Shown: piece by piece, positions 1-7,687 of the stretch
How the letters are laid out: the number at the start of each line of letters is the position of its first letter
Numbering within the stretch: the first letter of the stretch is position 1
Source: Kribbella soli
GTDB lineage: Bacteria; Actinomycetota; Actinomycetes; Propionibacteriales; Kribbellaceae
Assembly: GCF_004331345.1 (NCBI RefSeq)
Contig: NZ_SJJZ01000005.1
Span: 496,001 to 560,000 of the forward strand
Length of the DNA: 64,000 nucleotides
Direction of reading: 5' to 3'
Position numbers and translations under genes: made by a program
Notes under the pieces: generated by a model
Databases searched by the model: none
Told to the model about the DNA's origin: nothing
The model's input: only the letters and a program-made list of their open reading frames with translations

Positions 1-36
1 AGCGACAGCGCCTGGATCACCGTCGACAATTCCTAG
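1..36 (+). CDS. 3' end of an unidentified CDS
   Basis: Only the last 11 codons are present, in frame from base 1 to the TAG at 34-36. They read SDSAWITVDNS. The stop overlaps the AGGAG ribosome-binding site of the next gene, so the two are probably cotranscribed. Such a tail next to a sugar isomerase-like gene would suit a Gfo/Idh/MocA oxidoreductase, but the fragment is too short to assign a family. Confidence 0.6.
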   Translation, partial: SDSAWITVDNS

Positions 37-47
37 GAGTCTGTGAG

Positions 48-1055
48 ATGCCACGCCCGATCACGTTGTTCACCGGTCAATGGGCCGATCTGCCGTTCGA
101 GGAGGTCTGCCAGTTCGCCTCCGAGGCCGGGTACGACGGCGTCGAGATCGCCTGCTCGGGTGACCACTTCGACGTCCAGCAGGCCGTCGACGACGACTCG
201 TACGTCCAGGGCCGCAAGGACATCCTGGAGAAGTACAACCTGCAGGTCTTCGCGATCTCCAACCACCTGGTGGGGCAGGCGGTCTGCGACAACCCGATCG
301 ACTTCCGTCACCAGGCGATCGTGCCGTCCCGGATCTGGGGCGACGGCGACGGCGAAGGTGTCCGGCAGCGGGCCGCGGAGGACCTGAAGAACACCGCGCG
401 CGCGGCCAAGAAGCTCGGCGTGAACACCGTCATCGGCTTCACCGGCTCGTCGATCTGGCAGTACGTCGCGATGTTCCCGCCGGTGCCCGCGGAGCGGATC
501 GAGGCCGGGTACAAGGACTTCGCCGACCGGTGGAACCCGATCCTCGACGTGTTCGACGAGGAGGGCGTCCGGTTCGCCCACGAGGTGCACCCGTCGGAGA
601 TCGCGTACGACTACTGGACCACCACGCTCACCCTCGAGGCGATCGGCCACCGTGAGGCGTTCGGCCTGAACTGGGACCCGTCGCACATGGTGTGGCAGGA
701 CATCGACCCGGTCGCGTTCCTCTGGGACTTCAAGGACCGGATCTACCACGTGGACTGCAAGGACACCCGGATGCGGGTCGGCGGCGGCCGCAACGGCCGG
801 CTCGGCTCGCACCTGCCGTGGGGCGACCCGCGCCGCGGCTGGGACTTCTACTCCACCGGGCACGGCGACGTGCAGTGGGAGGACTGCTTCCGGGTGCTGA
901 ACTCGATCGGCTACGACGGCCCGATCTCGGTCGAGTGGGAGGACGCCGGCATGGAGCGCAAGGTCGGCGCGGCGGAGGCGGTCAACGTCATCCGTGCCCT
1001 CGCCTTCGACAAGCCCGAAGCCGCCTTCGACGCCGCCTTCGCCACCGACAAGTAG
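48..1055 (+). CDS. Sugar phosphate isomerase/epimerase (AP endonuclease-2-type TIM barrel)
   Basis: A 335-aa cytoplasmic protein of the xylose isomerase-like TIM-barrel superfamily (IolE, IolI, sugar phosphate isomerases). Metal-ligand positions are visible: HEVHPSE near residue 180 supplies Glu/His, GLNWDPSHM near 208 supplies Asp/His, YHVDCKD near 229 supplies His/Asp, and SVEWED near 286 supplies the last Glu. The ATG at 48 has AGGAG 8 nt upstream. The preceding CDS ends inside this ribosome-binding site, suggesting an operon for catabolism of a sugar or inositol-like compound. The substrate cannot be read from the sequence. Confidence 0.85.
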   Translation: MPRPITLFTGQWADLPFEEVCQFASEAGYDGVEIACSGDHFDVQQAVDDDSYVQGRKDILEKYNLQVFAISNHLVGQAVCDNPIDFRHQAIVPSRIWGDGDGEGVRQRAAEDLKNTARAAKKLGVNTVIGFTGSSIWQYVAMFPPVPAERIEAGYKDFADRWNPILDVFDEEGVRFAHEVHPSEIAYDYWTTTLTLEAIGHREAFGLNWDPSHMVWQDIDPVAFLWDFKDRIYHVDCKDTRMRVGGGRNGRLGSHLPWGDPRRGWDFYSTGHGDVQWEDCFRVLNSIGYDGPISVEWEDAGMERKVGAAEAVNVIRALAFDKPEAAFDAAFATDK

Positions 1056-1060
1056 CCGAA

Positions 1061-1106
1061 CTTGGGGAGGGTTTTCTACCCGAAACGGGACAAAACCCTC
1101 CCCAAG
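1061..1106. terminator. Bidirectional terminator between convergent genes
   Basis: A perfect 15-bp inverted repeat: CTTGGGGAGGGTTTT at 1061-1075 and its complement at 1092-1106, around a 16-nt loop. The stem ends in T/A runs on the loop side. It lies between the stop at 1055 and the opposite-strand stop at 1111, so it can end transcripts from both sides. Confidence 0.8.
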
Positions 1107-1110
1107 CTGC

Positions 1111-2511
1111 TCAAACAGGGCGAGTGTCGCGGCCGGCCGTGCGCAGCACAAGGGCCGCGACCGTGGTGGCTACCAGCATCACAGCCGCGATGCACAAGGC
1201 GACCCGCAGACCCACGATGAACTCACCTCGGTCCGCGACCAAGGCTCCGAAGACGGCCACCGCGAGCGCGCCGCCCGTCTGCCGGAAGGAGTTCAGGATC
1301 CCGGCGGCCATTCCGGCGCGGTCTGCGGCGATGTCGTTCAGCAGGACGGCGGTCAGGGAAGGTACGACCAAACCCAGGCCGAGGCCGACCGGGATGAGCA
1401 TCGCCGCAATCACTGGTCTGCTGGTCCCCTCGTCCATCCAGAGCAGGCCGAACATCGCCAGCGCGAAGATCGCTTGTCCCACGGCGATCGGCATCCGCGG
1501 CCCACAGTGTGCCGCAGCCCTGGCCGAGGCCAGGTTGGCCCCGGCGATCACGGCCATCATCGGTACGAACATCAGCCCCGTCGCCATGACGGACAGGTTC
1601 AGAACGTCCTGGAAGAACAGACTCAGCACGAACACCGACCCGTAGTACGCGGCATTGACGACGAAGCCGATCGTGACCGAAACCGTCACCGTGCGCGAAC
1701 GGAAGAGGTCGAGCGGGACCATAGGCGCGGCGGTACGTGCCTCGATCATGATGAACGCGGCCGTGGCCACCACTGCGAGCCCCAGGCAGCTCAGCACCAG
1801 AGGCTCGCCGAAGCCGTTCTCCCCTCCGTCGATCACGGCGAAGGTGAGCGTCGCGAGCGCGACGATCGCCGTGAGTTGGGCGTACGGATCGAGCGGCGTG
1901 GGACGGCGCGGCGAGCGCTCCGCGCGGGTCAACACCGCGAGGGTGGCGATGCCGACGGGTAGGTTGACGACGAAGATCGCCCGCCAGCTGAGGATGCTGG
2001 ACAGCACCCCGCCGGCCACCGGGCCGGCGGCAACCGCGACCGCGCCGCCGACGGTCCACAACGCGATGGCCCGTGCCCGCTCGGCCGCGTCCGGGAAGGC
2101 CTGCCGGACGAGGGCGAGTGAGGAGGGCAGCATGATCGCCGCCGCGCTCCCCTGGAACAGGCGGGCGGCGATCAGCTCGCCCAGCCCCGGTGCCAGTCCG
2201 CAGGCCGCCGAGGCGACCGTGAAGACCGCGACGCCGGCGCCGAACGCGCGGCTCGCCCCGATACGGTCGGAGAGCGCACCCGCGGACAGCAGGAGCGCGG
2301 CGAACATCAGCGTGTAGGCGTCCACGATCCATTGCAGTCCCGCCATGCTGCCGCCGAAGGCCCGCCCGATCCCCGGAAGCGCCACGTTCATCGCCATGGC
2401 ATTGAAGTTGAGCAGAAAGATGCCCATGAACGTGGTCGCCAGGACGAGCTTCGGTGCGGCCGTGCGTTGCCGGGCATACTGTGACACGCGGGCTGGTGCA
2501 AGAGGGGTCAT
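1111..2511 (-). CDS. MFS transporter, DHA2 (14-TM) drug:proton antiporter type
   Basis: A 466-aa polytopic inner-membrane protein, predicted to export drug-like compounds by proton antiport. Features seen are the opening membrane segment LATTFMGIFLLNFNAMAMNV, QWIVDAYTL, the motif-A-like LSDRIGASRAF, and long hydrophobic segments out to the C-terminus. The size fits the 14-helix DHA2 branch (EmrB/QacA-like). I take the ATG at 2511 (MTPLAPARV) because the open frame upstream encodes an arginine- and proline-rich stretch unlike a transporter N-terminus. It diverges from the XRE regulator at 2636, which may control it. It could instead be a metabolite exporter. Confidence 0.85.
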   Translation of the reverse strand: MTPLAPARVSQYARQRTAAPKLVLATTFMGIFLLNFNAMAMNVALPGIGRAFGGSMAGLQWIVDAYTLMFAALLLSAGALSDRIGASRAFGAGVAVFTVASAACGLAPGLGELIAARLFQGSAAAIMLPSSLALVRQAFPDAAERARAIALWTVGGAVAVAAGPVAGGVLSSILSWRAIFVVNLPVGIATLAVLTRAERSPRRPTPLDPYAQLTAIVALATLTFAVIDGGENGFGEPLVLSCLGLAVVATAAFIMIEARTAAPMVPLDLFRSRTVTVSVTIGFVVNAAYYGSVFVLSLFFQDVLNLSVMATGLMFVPMMAVIAGANLASARAAAHCGPRMPIAVGQAIFALAMFGLLWMDEGTSRPVIAAMLIPVGLGLGLVVPSLTAVLLNDIAADRAGMAAGILNSFRQTGGALAVAVFGALVADRGEFIVGLRVALCIAAVMLVATTVAALVLRTAGRDTRPV

Positions 2512-2635
2512 CCGTCCAGGCTGGTGAGGTTCGCGGGGGCTAGGCAGACCGTGATCTTCCGGGGTGCGCCGTAGGGGGTGTGACAGGGCCACGCTCCCGG
2601 CTGGACTCGTGACCACACGCTGGCAAAATGACGAC

Positions 2636-3532
2636 ATGACCGAGTTCGGGAGGTTCCTGCTGGCTCGCCGTGGCGACCTACGCCCGGCAGACGTCGGGCT
2701 ACCCGCCGGAACCGGCACGCGCCGTACGCCGGGTCTGCGCCGGGAGGAGCTGGCGGCGCTGGCCGGTGTGAGCATTGACTACTACGTACGTCTGGAACGC
2801 GGGAAGGAGACCCATCCGAGCCCCTCCGTGGTCGAGGCGCTGGCCGACGCGCTCCGCCTCAACGAGGAGGAGCGCGGCTTCCTGCGCGAGCTGGCGGCGC
2901 GGGCGGCGCGGCGTGCGCCCGAACCCCGTCCCCAGCCGTCGCGGCGGATACGTCCGACCGTCATGCAGCTTCTGGAGACGCTCCGGCCCAACCCGGCGTA
3001 CGTCGTGAGCCGCACCAACGACCTGCTTGCAGCCAATCCCGGCGGGCTGCGGCTGTTCCCCGGCATGGCCGACTGGCCGGAGCAGCAGCGGAACACCGTC
3101 CGATACGTCTTCCTGCACCCGGCTGCCCGCGAGCTGTGGGCGGACTGGGAACAGAAGGCCAAGGGGTGCGTCGCCCAGTTACGGGCGCTTGCCGGCACCG
3201 ATCCGGATGCCCCGGATCTCGCCGCACTTGTCGGTGAGCTGATCGTCAAGAGCCCCGACTTCAACCGGCTCTGGGAGCGGTACGAGGTGCGCACGATCGG
3301 CGACGGAGAGAAGACGCTCCGGCACCCGGAGGTCGGCACGATGACGCTCTCGCACGAAGGGCTGTCGCTGAACCGCGCACAAGGCCAGCGCCTCATCGTC
3401 TACATGGCGCCGCCCGGCAGCCCGGACCACGACGCGATGACGCTCCTCGACCTCGCCGCCCCCGGTTCGTCCGGCGATTCCGGCCGTACCGCCGTCAGCA
3501 AGGAGGCCGCGCCATGGAACCCGTCACGTTGA
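2636..3532 (+). CDS. XRE-family regulator with MmyB-like ligand domain
   Basis: A 298-aa one-component regulator. An N-terminal HTH spans about residues 1-75; its core reads RTPGLRREELAALAGVSIDY and YVRLERGKE, the signature of MmyB-type actinobacterial regulators. A C-terminal ligand-binding domain follows, with ...ANPGGLRLFPGMADWP... and FNRLWERYEV. A -10-like CAAAAT at 2624-2629 lies 6 nt before the ATG at 2636, so the mRNA is probably leaderless. The longer upstream open frame is rejected for that reason. Its last 19 nt overlap the SDR gene. In this family the regulator usually controls an adjacent SDR or efflux gene, so it may control both neighbours (inference). Confidence 0.87.
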   Translation: MTEFGRFLLARRGDLRPADVGLPAGTGTRRTPGLRREELAALAGVSIDYYVRLERGKETHPSPSVVEALADALRLNEEERGFLRELAARAARRAPEPRPQPSRRIRPTVMQLLETLRPNPAYVVSRTNDLLAANPGGLRLFPGMADWPEQQRNTVRYVFLHPAARELWADWEQKAKGCVAQLRALAGTDPDAPDLAALVGELIVKSPDFNRLWERYEVRTIGDGEKTLRHPEVGTMTLSHEGLSLNRAQGQRLIVYMAPPGSPDHDAMTLLDLAAPGSSGDSGRTAVSKEAAPWNPSR

Positions 3533-4212
3533 TCACCGGCGGTTCGAGCGGGATCGGTGCGGCCACTGCCCGGGTCCTGCTCAAGCAAGGCCACCGTGTG
3601 GCGATCACCGGCCGCGATGCCGATCGCCTGGCCGCGTTCGCCACCTCGACCGGAGCGGGCGAGCGGCTGCTGACCATCACCGGTGACGCCGGCGACGAGA
3701 GCCATGTCGCCGCTGCCGTGCGTCAAGTCGTGGGCTCGTGGGGCCGATTGGACACGGTGATCGCGAACGCCGGGTTCTCCCTGCCCGGCACGCTGGAGGA
3801 CCACGACCCTGCGGCCATGCGTGCCATGGTTCTCACGAACATCCTCGGCCCGGCTCTGCTGGTACGCGAGGCACTGCCACACCTGAGGAAGTCCAAGGGC
3901 CGGATCGTGATCGTCGGTTCGGTCGCGGGCACCAGGAACACGCCCGGCAACCTGTACTCCGTCACCAAGTGGGCCGCGCACGCCCTGGCCGAGAACGTCC
4001 GGCTCCTGGTGGCCAAGGACCGCGTCGGCGTCACTCTTGTCGCCCCAGGGGTTGTGGACACCTCATTCTGGGACGATCGCGGTGGATCACCCGCGGCGGC
4101 GCCGACATTGACCGCCGAGCAGGTCGCCGAGGCGATCCTGTTCGCCGTCAATCAACCCGAAGGCGTGGACATCAACCACCTCGTTATGCGGCCCGCCGGC
4201 CAGGTCAACTGA
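3514..4212 (+). CDS. Short-chain dehydrogenase/reductase (SDR)
   Basis: A 232-aa NAD(P)-dependent oxidoreductase of the classical SDR family. The cofactor motif TGGSSGIG is at residues 8-15, NAG at 85-87, catalytic Ser136, and the YxxxK pair Tyr148/Lys152. The ATG lies inside the end of the XRE gene (19-nt overlap), with an AGGAGG sequence at about 3501-3506, so the two are translationally linked. The pair is typical of XRE/MmyB-SDR modules in actinobacteria. The substrate is unknown. Confidence 0.88.
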   Translation: MEPVTLITGGSSGIGAATARVLLKQGHRVAITGRDADRLAAFATSTGAGERLLTITGDAGDESHVAAAVRQVVGSWGRLDTVIANAGFSLPGTLEDHDPAAMRAMVLTNILGPALLVREALPHLRKSKGRIVIVGSVAGTRNTPGNLYSVTKWAAHALAENVRLLVAKDRVGVTLVAPGVVDTSFWDDRGGSPAAAPTLTAEQVAEAILFAVNQPEGVDINHLVMRPAGQVN

Positions 4213-4275
4213 TCTCGATCGCGCTGCGGGTGACGGGCGCATGAGCAGCATCAGGCCACGATCTACGACTGGAGT

Positions 4276-4319
4276 ACTAGGAGGGTTATGCCTGCGACAC
4301 GGGGCGAAACCCTCCTAGT
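4276..4319. terminator. Bidirectional terminator between convergent genes
   Basis: ACTAGGAGGGTT at 4276-4287 pairs perfectly with 4308-4319 (12 bp, 20-nt loop). It ends immediately before the opposite-strand stop codon at 4320-4322 and lies 63 nt after the SDR stop. The stem shares GGAGGGTT with the terminator at 1061-1106. Confidence 0.75.
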
Positions 4320-5507
4320 TCAAGTAGAGCGGGTGTCGCGGCCGGCTGCGAAGCCGAGCACTACCTGTACGGCGGCCAAGGTCGCGAACACGCTCAGCGT
4401 CGTGCTCCAGCCGCCGGTCACCTGCGTGAGGTAACCCGCGACGACCGGACCGGCGGCGGCCAGCGTGTAGCCGACTGCCTGCGCCATCCCGGACAGCTGT
4501 GTGGTCTCGTGGTGGCCGCGGCCGCGGAGGCTGATCAGCGAGAGCGCGGCGACCAGTCCGGCGCCCTGACCCAGCCCGCCGACGATCGCCCAGACGATCG
4601 CCAGGTGCGGCGCAACCAGCAGACCTAGCAGTGCTAGCAGAATCGGCACACTTGCGGTCATCAAGCCGGCCCGTTGGTTGGTCGGATGCTTCAGCAGCAG
4701 CGGAATGCTGAGCCCGCCGATCAGACCGAACACCTGGAAGATGAACAGGTGTACGCCGGTGGACCGCTCCGAGACACCGCCGGTGGCGATCTCGATGGTG
4801 GGCAGCCAGTTCACAAAGAGGTAGAAGCTCGTCGATTGCAGACCCATGAACCCGGTCACCAGCCAGGCCATCGGCTGCCGCCAGACGCTCACCGGGGGAA
4901 CGCCGTCGTCCGTCGTTGCCGGTGGCATCGGCTCCGGCGCGAGGGTCCGCGGCAACCAGATCACGGCGACGAGTACGGCGAGCCCGCCCCAGACCGCGAG
5001 TGACAGCCGCCAGTCGACCGCGTCGGCGATCGGTACGGCGAGGATCGAGGCGATCGCGGCGCCGCCCGTGATGAAGGCGGTGTAGACGCCGGTCGCACGG
5101 GAGACGTGTCCGGCGTAGTCGCGCTTGATGATGACCGGCACCAGCACGTTGCCGACCGCGATCGCGGCACCGACCACCGCCGTACCGATCCACAGGCCGG
5201 CCTGACCTGTGTACGGGCGGAGTGCGCTGCTCGCCGCGAGCACCAGGAGCGAGACGAACACCGCTCGCTCCATCCCGAACCGCCGTGACGCGAGGTGGAC
5301 CAGGGGAGAGGCCACCGCGAACGCGAGCAGCGGCAGTGTGCCCAACAGGCCCTGCGCGGCCTCACCGAGGTGCAGATCGAGCCCGATCCGCGGCAGCACC
5401 GGACCGACCGCGGTCAGGGCCGGCCGCAGGCTCAGCGCGACCACGAAGGCGGTCGCGGTGATCAGCGCCGACCGGTCTCGAGCCACTGGTTCGGTCATGA
5501 CCGCCAC
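4320..5507 (-). CDS. MFS transporter of the CynX/NimT (cyanate permease-like) family
   Basis: A 395-aa, roughly 12-TM membrane protein. The family is suggested by SLRPALTAVGPVLPRI near the N-terminus, VGNVLVPVIIKRDY, TGVYTAFITGGAAIAS and the later ...LGQGAGLVAALSLISLRG. CynX/NimT relatives import cyanate, nitroimidazoles or other small solutes, so the substrate is not fixed. Start options are 5507 and an in-frame ATG at 5498 (MTEPVARDR). The gene diverges from the FadR-type regulator at 5570 across a 60-nt gap holding a clear palindromic operator. It ends directly on a bidirectional terminator. Confidence 0.82.
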   Translation of the reverse strand: MAVMTEPVARDRSALITATAFVVALSLRPALTAVGPVLPRIGLDLHLGEAAQGLLGTLPLLAFAVASPLVHLASRRFGMERAVFVSLLVLAASSALRPYTGQAGLWIGTAVVGAAIAVGNVLVPVIIKRDYAGHVSRATGVYTAFITGGAAIASILAVPIADAVDWRLSLAVWGGLAVLVAVIWLPRTLAPEPMPPATTDDGVPPVSVWRQPMAWLVTGFMGLQSTSFYLFVNWLPTIEIATGGVSERSTGVHLFIFQVFGLIGGLSIPLLLKHPTNQRAGLMTASVPILLALLGLLVAPHLAIVWAIVGGLGQGAGLVAALSLISLRGRGHHETTQLSGMAQAVGYTLAAAGPVVAGYLTQVTGGWSTTLSVFATLAAVQVVLGFAAGRDTRST

Positions 5508-5522
5508 AACACACCTCTCTCC

Positions 5523-5547
5523 TGTGCAGATGTCCTACATTTACACA
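5523..5547. promoter_or_regulatory. FadR-type operator between CynX-like MFS and GntR gene
   Basis: The perfect 11-bp palindrome ATGTCCTACAT (5530-5540) is flanked symmetrically by TGTG (5523-5526) and CACA (5544-5547), giving a 25-bp dyad centred on 5535. The inner GT-N3-AC matches the known half-site pattern of FadR-subfamily GntR regulators. It sits between the two divergent starts, so binding would block both promoters. Confidence 0.65.
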
Positions 5548-5569
5548 GTACGCTACTCATGAAGAGGTG

Positions 5570-6265
5570 ATGTCGTTGAATGGGTCACTCGAAGGGCCGG
5601 TGCGGCAGGTGCCGCTCGTGCAGCAGGTCTCGGAGCGGTTCCGGGCGCAGATCGAGTCCGGCGCCTGGCCACGCGGGTCGCGGATCCCCGGCGAGAATCA
5701 GCTCGCCAGTGAACTCGGGGTCAGCCGCGGCACAGTGCGGGAGGCGTTGCGTTCGCTGAGTCTTACCGGCCTGTTGGAGCCGCGCGTCGGCGACGGCACG
5801 TACGTGCGGGCAACCAACGAGATCAGCGGCGTACTGGTCCGGGACGAGCTCTCAGCGTCGCTCACGCACGTCCTCGACGCCCGCGCGGGCATCGAGGCAG
5901 CTGCGGCTCGGTTGGCCGCTCAGCATGCGGATCCGGCCCGCCTGGCGCCACTGTCCGACGCGCTCGAGGCCCGCGGTGCCGCGCTGGCGGCGGGTGACCT
6001 GGACGCGTTCGTGGCTGTCGACACGGACTTCCACCGCGGCGTCGTCGTCGCGAGCGGGAACCCGCTGTTGCTGCGGCTGTACGACGCGCTCGCCGAGGTC
6101 CTCGCCGAGTCGATCCGGGAAACCGCGACGATCCCCGAGGACCACCGGATCCTCGACGCGCACGTCGACGTACTGGAGGCGATCCGGGCCGGTGATCCCG
6201 AGGCGGCGAGTCAGGCGTCGTACGCGCTGATCGAGTCCGTCAAGGTCGCTGGATCCGGCCAGTAG
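5570..6265 (+). CDS. GntR-family regulator, FadR subfamily
   Basis: A protein of about 231 aa. The N-terminal winged HTH covers roughly residues 18-80, with IPGENQLASELGVSRGTVREALRSL and GDGTYV in the wing. The C-terminal all-helical FCD effector domain follows, with the metal-site stretch DTDFHRGVV and a His in DAHVDVLEAI. The third FCD histidine expected near the C-terminus is not evident (ASQASYALIES). Starts possible are GTG 5567, ATG 5570 and TTG 5576; a near-perfect Shine-Dalgarno GAGGTGAT at 5564-5571 would best serve the TTG. It is divergent from the CynX-like transporter, which it probably represses. The effector may be an organic acid. Confidence 0.87.
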   Translation: MSLNGSLEGPVRQVPLVQQVSERFRAQIESGAWPRGSRIPGENQLASELGVSRGTVREALRSLSLTGLLEPRVGDGTYVRATNEISGVLVRDELSASLTHVLDARAGIEAAAARLAAQHADPARLAPLSDALEARGAALAAGDLDAFVAVDTDFHRGVVVASGNPLLLRLYDALAEVLAESIRETATIPEDHRILDAHVDVLEAIRAGDPEAASQASYALIESVKVAGSGQ

Positions 6266-6783
6266 TACCGGAAGCAGGCCGGCCGGCCGTTGAGGCGACG
6301 CTGCTCGCCACCCGGCGGCGGGACCTCCTTGCGCTCGCCTTGGATGCCTCCGCGCGCCTCGTAGAAGCCTTGTGCGGCGGTGTTCTGCTCGAGCACCCAC
6401 AGATAGATTCCGGAACCCGGCGCCGCCTCTTGCAGCCCCTCGGCCGTCAACGCGAGCAGCCGGGTCCCGATGCCTTGCCGCTTGAGCGGCGCGCGGACAT
6501 GCAGGTTGTCGACCAGGGCGCCGAATTTCGGGTCCGCGCCGAGCATGAGGTGCGAGAGCCCGACCAGCTCCCCGCCGTACTCCGCGACTGTCGTAAGCGT
6601 CCCCTCCCGCGCCGCCAACCGCCCGGCCCACATGGCGCCGAGATACTCCGCCGACTCGTCGTCGAGGAACCCGTCCGCGTACGCACCCCGGTAATGGCGC
6701 CGCCAACTGTCTCCGTGCAGTTCCGCGACCGCCGCCGCGTCATCCGCCCCAGCTACCCGAAACCGCAGCTCAGATTCCGTCAC
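6211..6783 (-). CDS. GNAT-family N-acetyltransferase
   Basis: A 190-aa acyltransferase with one GNAT fold. The acetyl-CoA-binding motif A is visible as LHVRAPLKRQGIGTRLL (QGIGT pyrophosphate loop) at about residues 93-109, followed by IYLWVLEQNTAAQGFYEARG (motif B). The start is GTG at 6783. Its last 55 nt overlap the 3' end of the FadR-type gene on the other strand. No partner gene indicates the acceptor substrate. Confidence 0.83.
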   Translation of the reverse strand: MTESELRFRVAGADDAAAVAELHGDSWRRHYRGAYADGFLDDESAEYLGAMWAGRLAAREGTLTTVAEYGGELVGLSHLMLGADPKFGALVDNLHVRAPLKRQGIGTRLLALTAEGLQEAAPGSGIYLWVLEQNTAAQGFYEARGGIQGERKEVPPPGGEQRRLNGRPACFRYYWPDPATLTDSISAYDA

Positions 6784-6839
6784 CCACGATTCGTATCACC
6801 GGCGCTGCGTGTCGCCCGGGCCCTGTCCGAAGCGTGAAC

Positions 6840-7202
6840 CTACTTGTCCGAGGCCGGTCGCAGCGGACAGCCGGTGCCGATGCGGTCGGTGAGGTCGGCG
6901 CGCAGGGTTGCGAGTTCGGCCATCCGGTTGTCGATGACCTGGACCTTGTCGGCCAGCAGGGCGGAGAGGGCGGCTGTGGAGTCGGGGGAGTCGCGGAGTT
7001 GGTCGCCGTGTTTCGTGATCTCGGACAACGAGAAGCCGAGCGCTTGCGCCGTACGCACGTAATGCAGCCAGGTCACCATCTCCGCCGGGAAGTCCCGGTA
7101 GCCGTTGGGGCGGCGTTCGCCCTCGACGAGGCCGATCCGCTCGTAGAAACGGATGGTGTCCTTGGACAGGTTCGTCTGCTCAGCGAGCTCACCGATGCGC
7201 AC
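6840..7202 (-). CDS. MerR-family transcriptional regulator
   Basis: A 120-aa protein opening with the MerR winged HTH, VRIGELAEQTNLSKDTIRFY then ERIGLV, followed by RPNGYRDF and a long dimerisation helix. The GTG at 7202 places the HTH at the N-terminus; the upstream open frame is rejected because it runs across the divergent promoter. Only one cysteine (in GTGCPL) is present in the C-terminal region, so a typical CxxC-type metal site is lacking and a metal sensor is unlikely. It faces the membrane-protein gene at 7259, whose promoter has the 19-bp spacer used by MerR activators. Confidence 0.87.
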   Translation of the reverse strand: MRIGELAEQTNLSKDTIRFYERIGLVEGERRPNGYRDFPAEMVTWLHYVRTAQALGFSLSEITKHGDQLRDSPDSTAALSALLADKVQVIDNRMAELATLRADLTDRIGTGCPLRPASDK

Positions 7203-7219
7203 GGGATCCTCCGTCGGGC

Positions 7220-7250
7220 TTGACCTTGGACAGCACTCCACTGTTTACCT
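7220..7250 (+). promoter_or_regulatory. MerR-type promoter with 19-bp spacer
   Basis: A -35 TTGACC (7220-7225) and -10 TTACCT (7245-7250) are separated by 19 bp rather than 17. Inside the spacer TGGA (7227-7230) and TCCA (7237-7240) form the dyad expected for a MerR dimer. The element lies between the MerR gene and the membrane-protein gene, oriented towards the latter; the GTG start is 9 nt after the -10. Confidence 0.65.
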
Positions 7251-7258
7251 TCAAACGC

Positions 7259-7687
7259 GTGTCTCCCCAAAACAGCGGTTATCTCCGCATCGTCCGCGCC
7301 AGCGCCTGGTACGACCTGATCGTCACGGCCGGCTTCGCCACACCCTGGACCTACGTGCTCGTCCACCGGGCCCTGTCGTCACTGGGGGCCTTTCCGCCGG
7401 CCGACACCATCCAGACGCTGTACGCCAACCTGATGGGCTCGGTCGTGGTTGTCTGGGCACTCCTGCGCCTCTTCCGGACCTTGCCGCTGCATGGCTTGTA
7501 CGACGGCATTGCCCGGGTGCTGTTCGCGTCCTGGCAGGCGTACGCGTTGACGCACGGCGCTCCCAGGATCCTCGTGGTGTTCCTGGTGGTGGAGGTCAGC
7601 TTTGGAGTGGTTCAGCTCCTGCCCTGGCCGGCCGACCTGTTGCGAGGACCCGAGCGAACACGGCCAGCCCGGCGGCCAGTGCGGTGA
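7259..7687 (+). CDS. Small multi-pass membrane protein, unknown function
   Basis: A 142-aa protein with about four predicted membrane segments: WYDLIVTAGFATPWTYVLV, ANLMGSVVVVWALLRLF, a middle GIARVLFASWQAYAL, and ILVVFLVVEVSFGVV. No motif is recognised. I choose the GTG at 7259, 9 nt after the -10 of the MerR-type promoter, so the transcript would be nearly leaderless; the TTG at 7220 is part of the -35 and is rejected. Its 3' 92 nt overlap the convergent MFS gene. Context says it is the main target of the MerR regulator. Confidence 0.7.
   Translation: MSPQNSGYLRIVRASAWYDLIVTAGFATPWTYVLVHRALSSLGAFPPADTIQTLYANLMGSVVVVWALLRLFRTLPLHGLYDGIARVLFASWQAYALTHGAPRILVVFLVVEVSFGVVQLLPWPADLLRGPERTRPARRPVR

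Noticed and set aside
7220..7258. TTG 7220 as start of the small membrane protein
   Set aside because: This TTG is the -35 element of the MerR-type promoter, so it cannot be in the mRNA.
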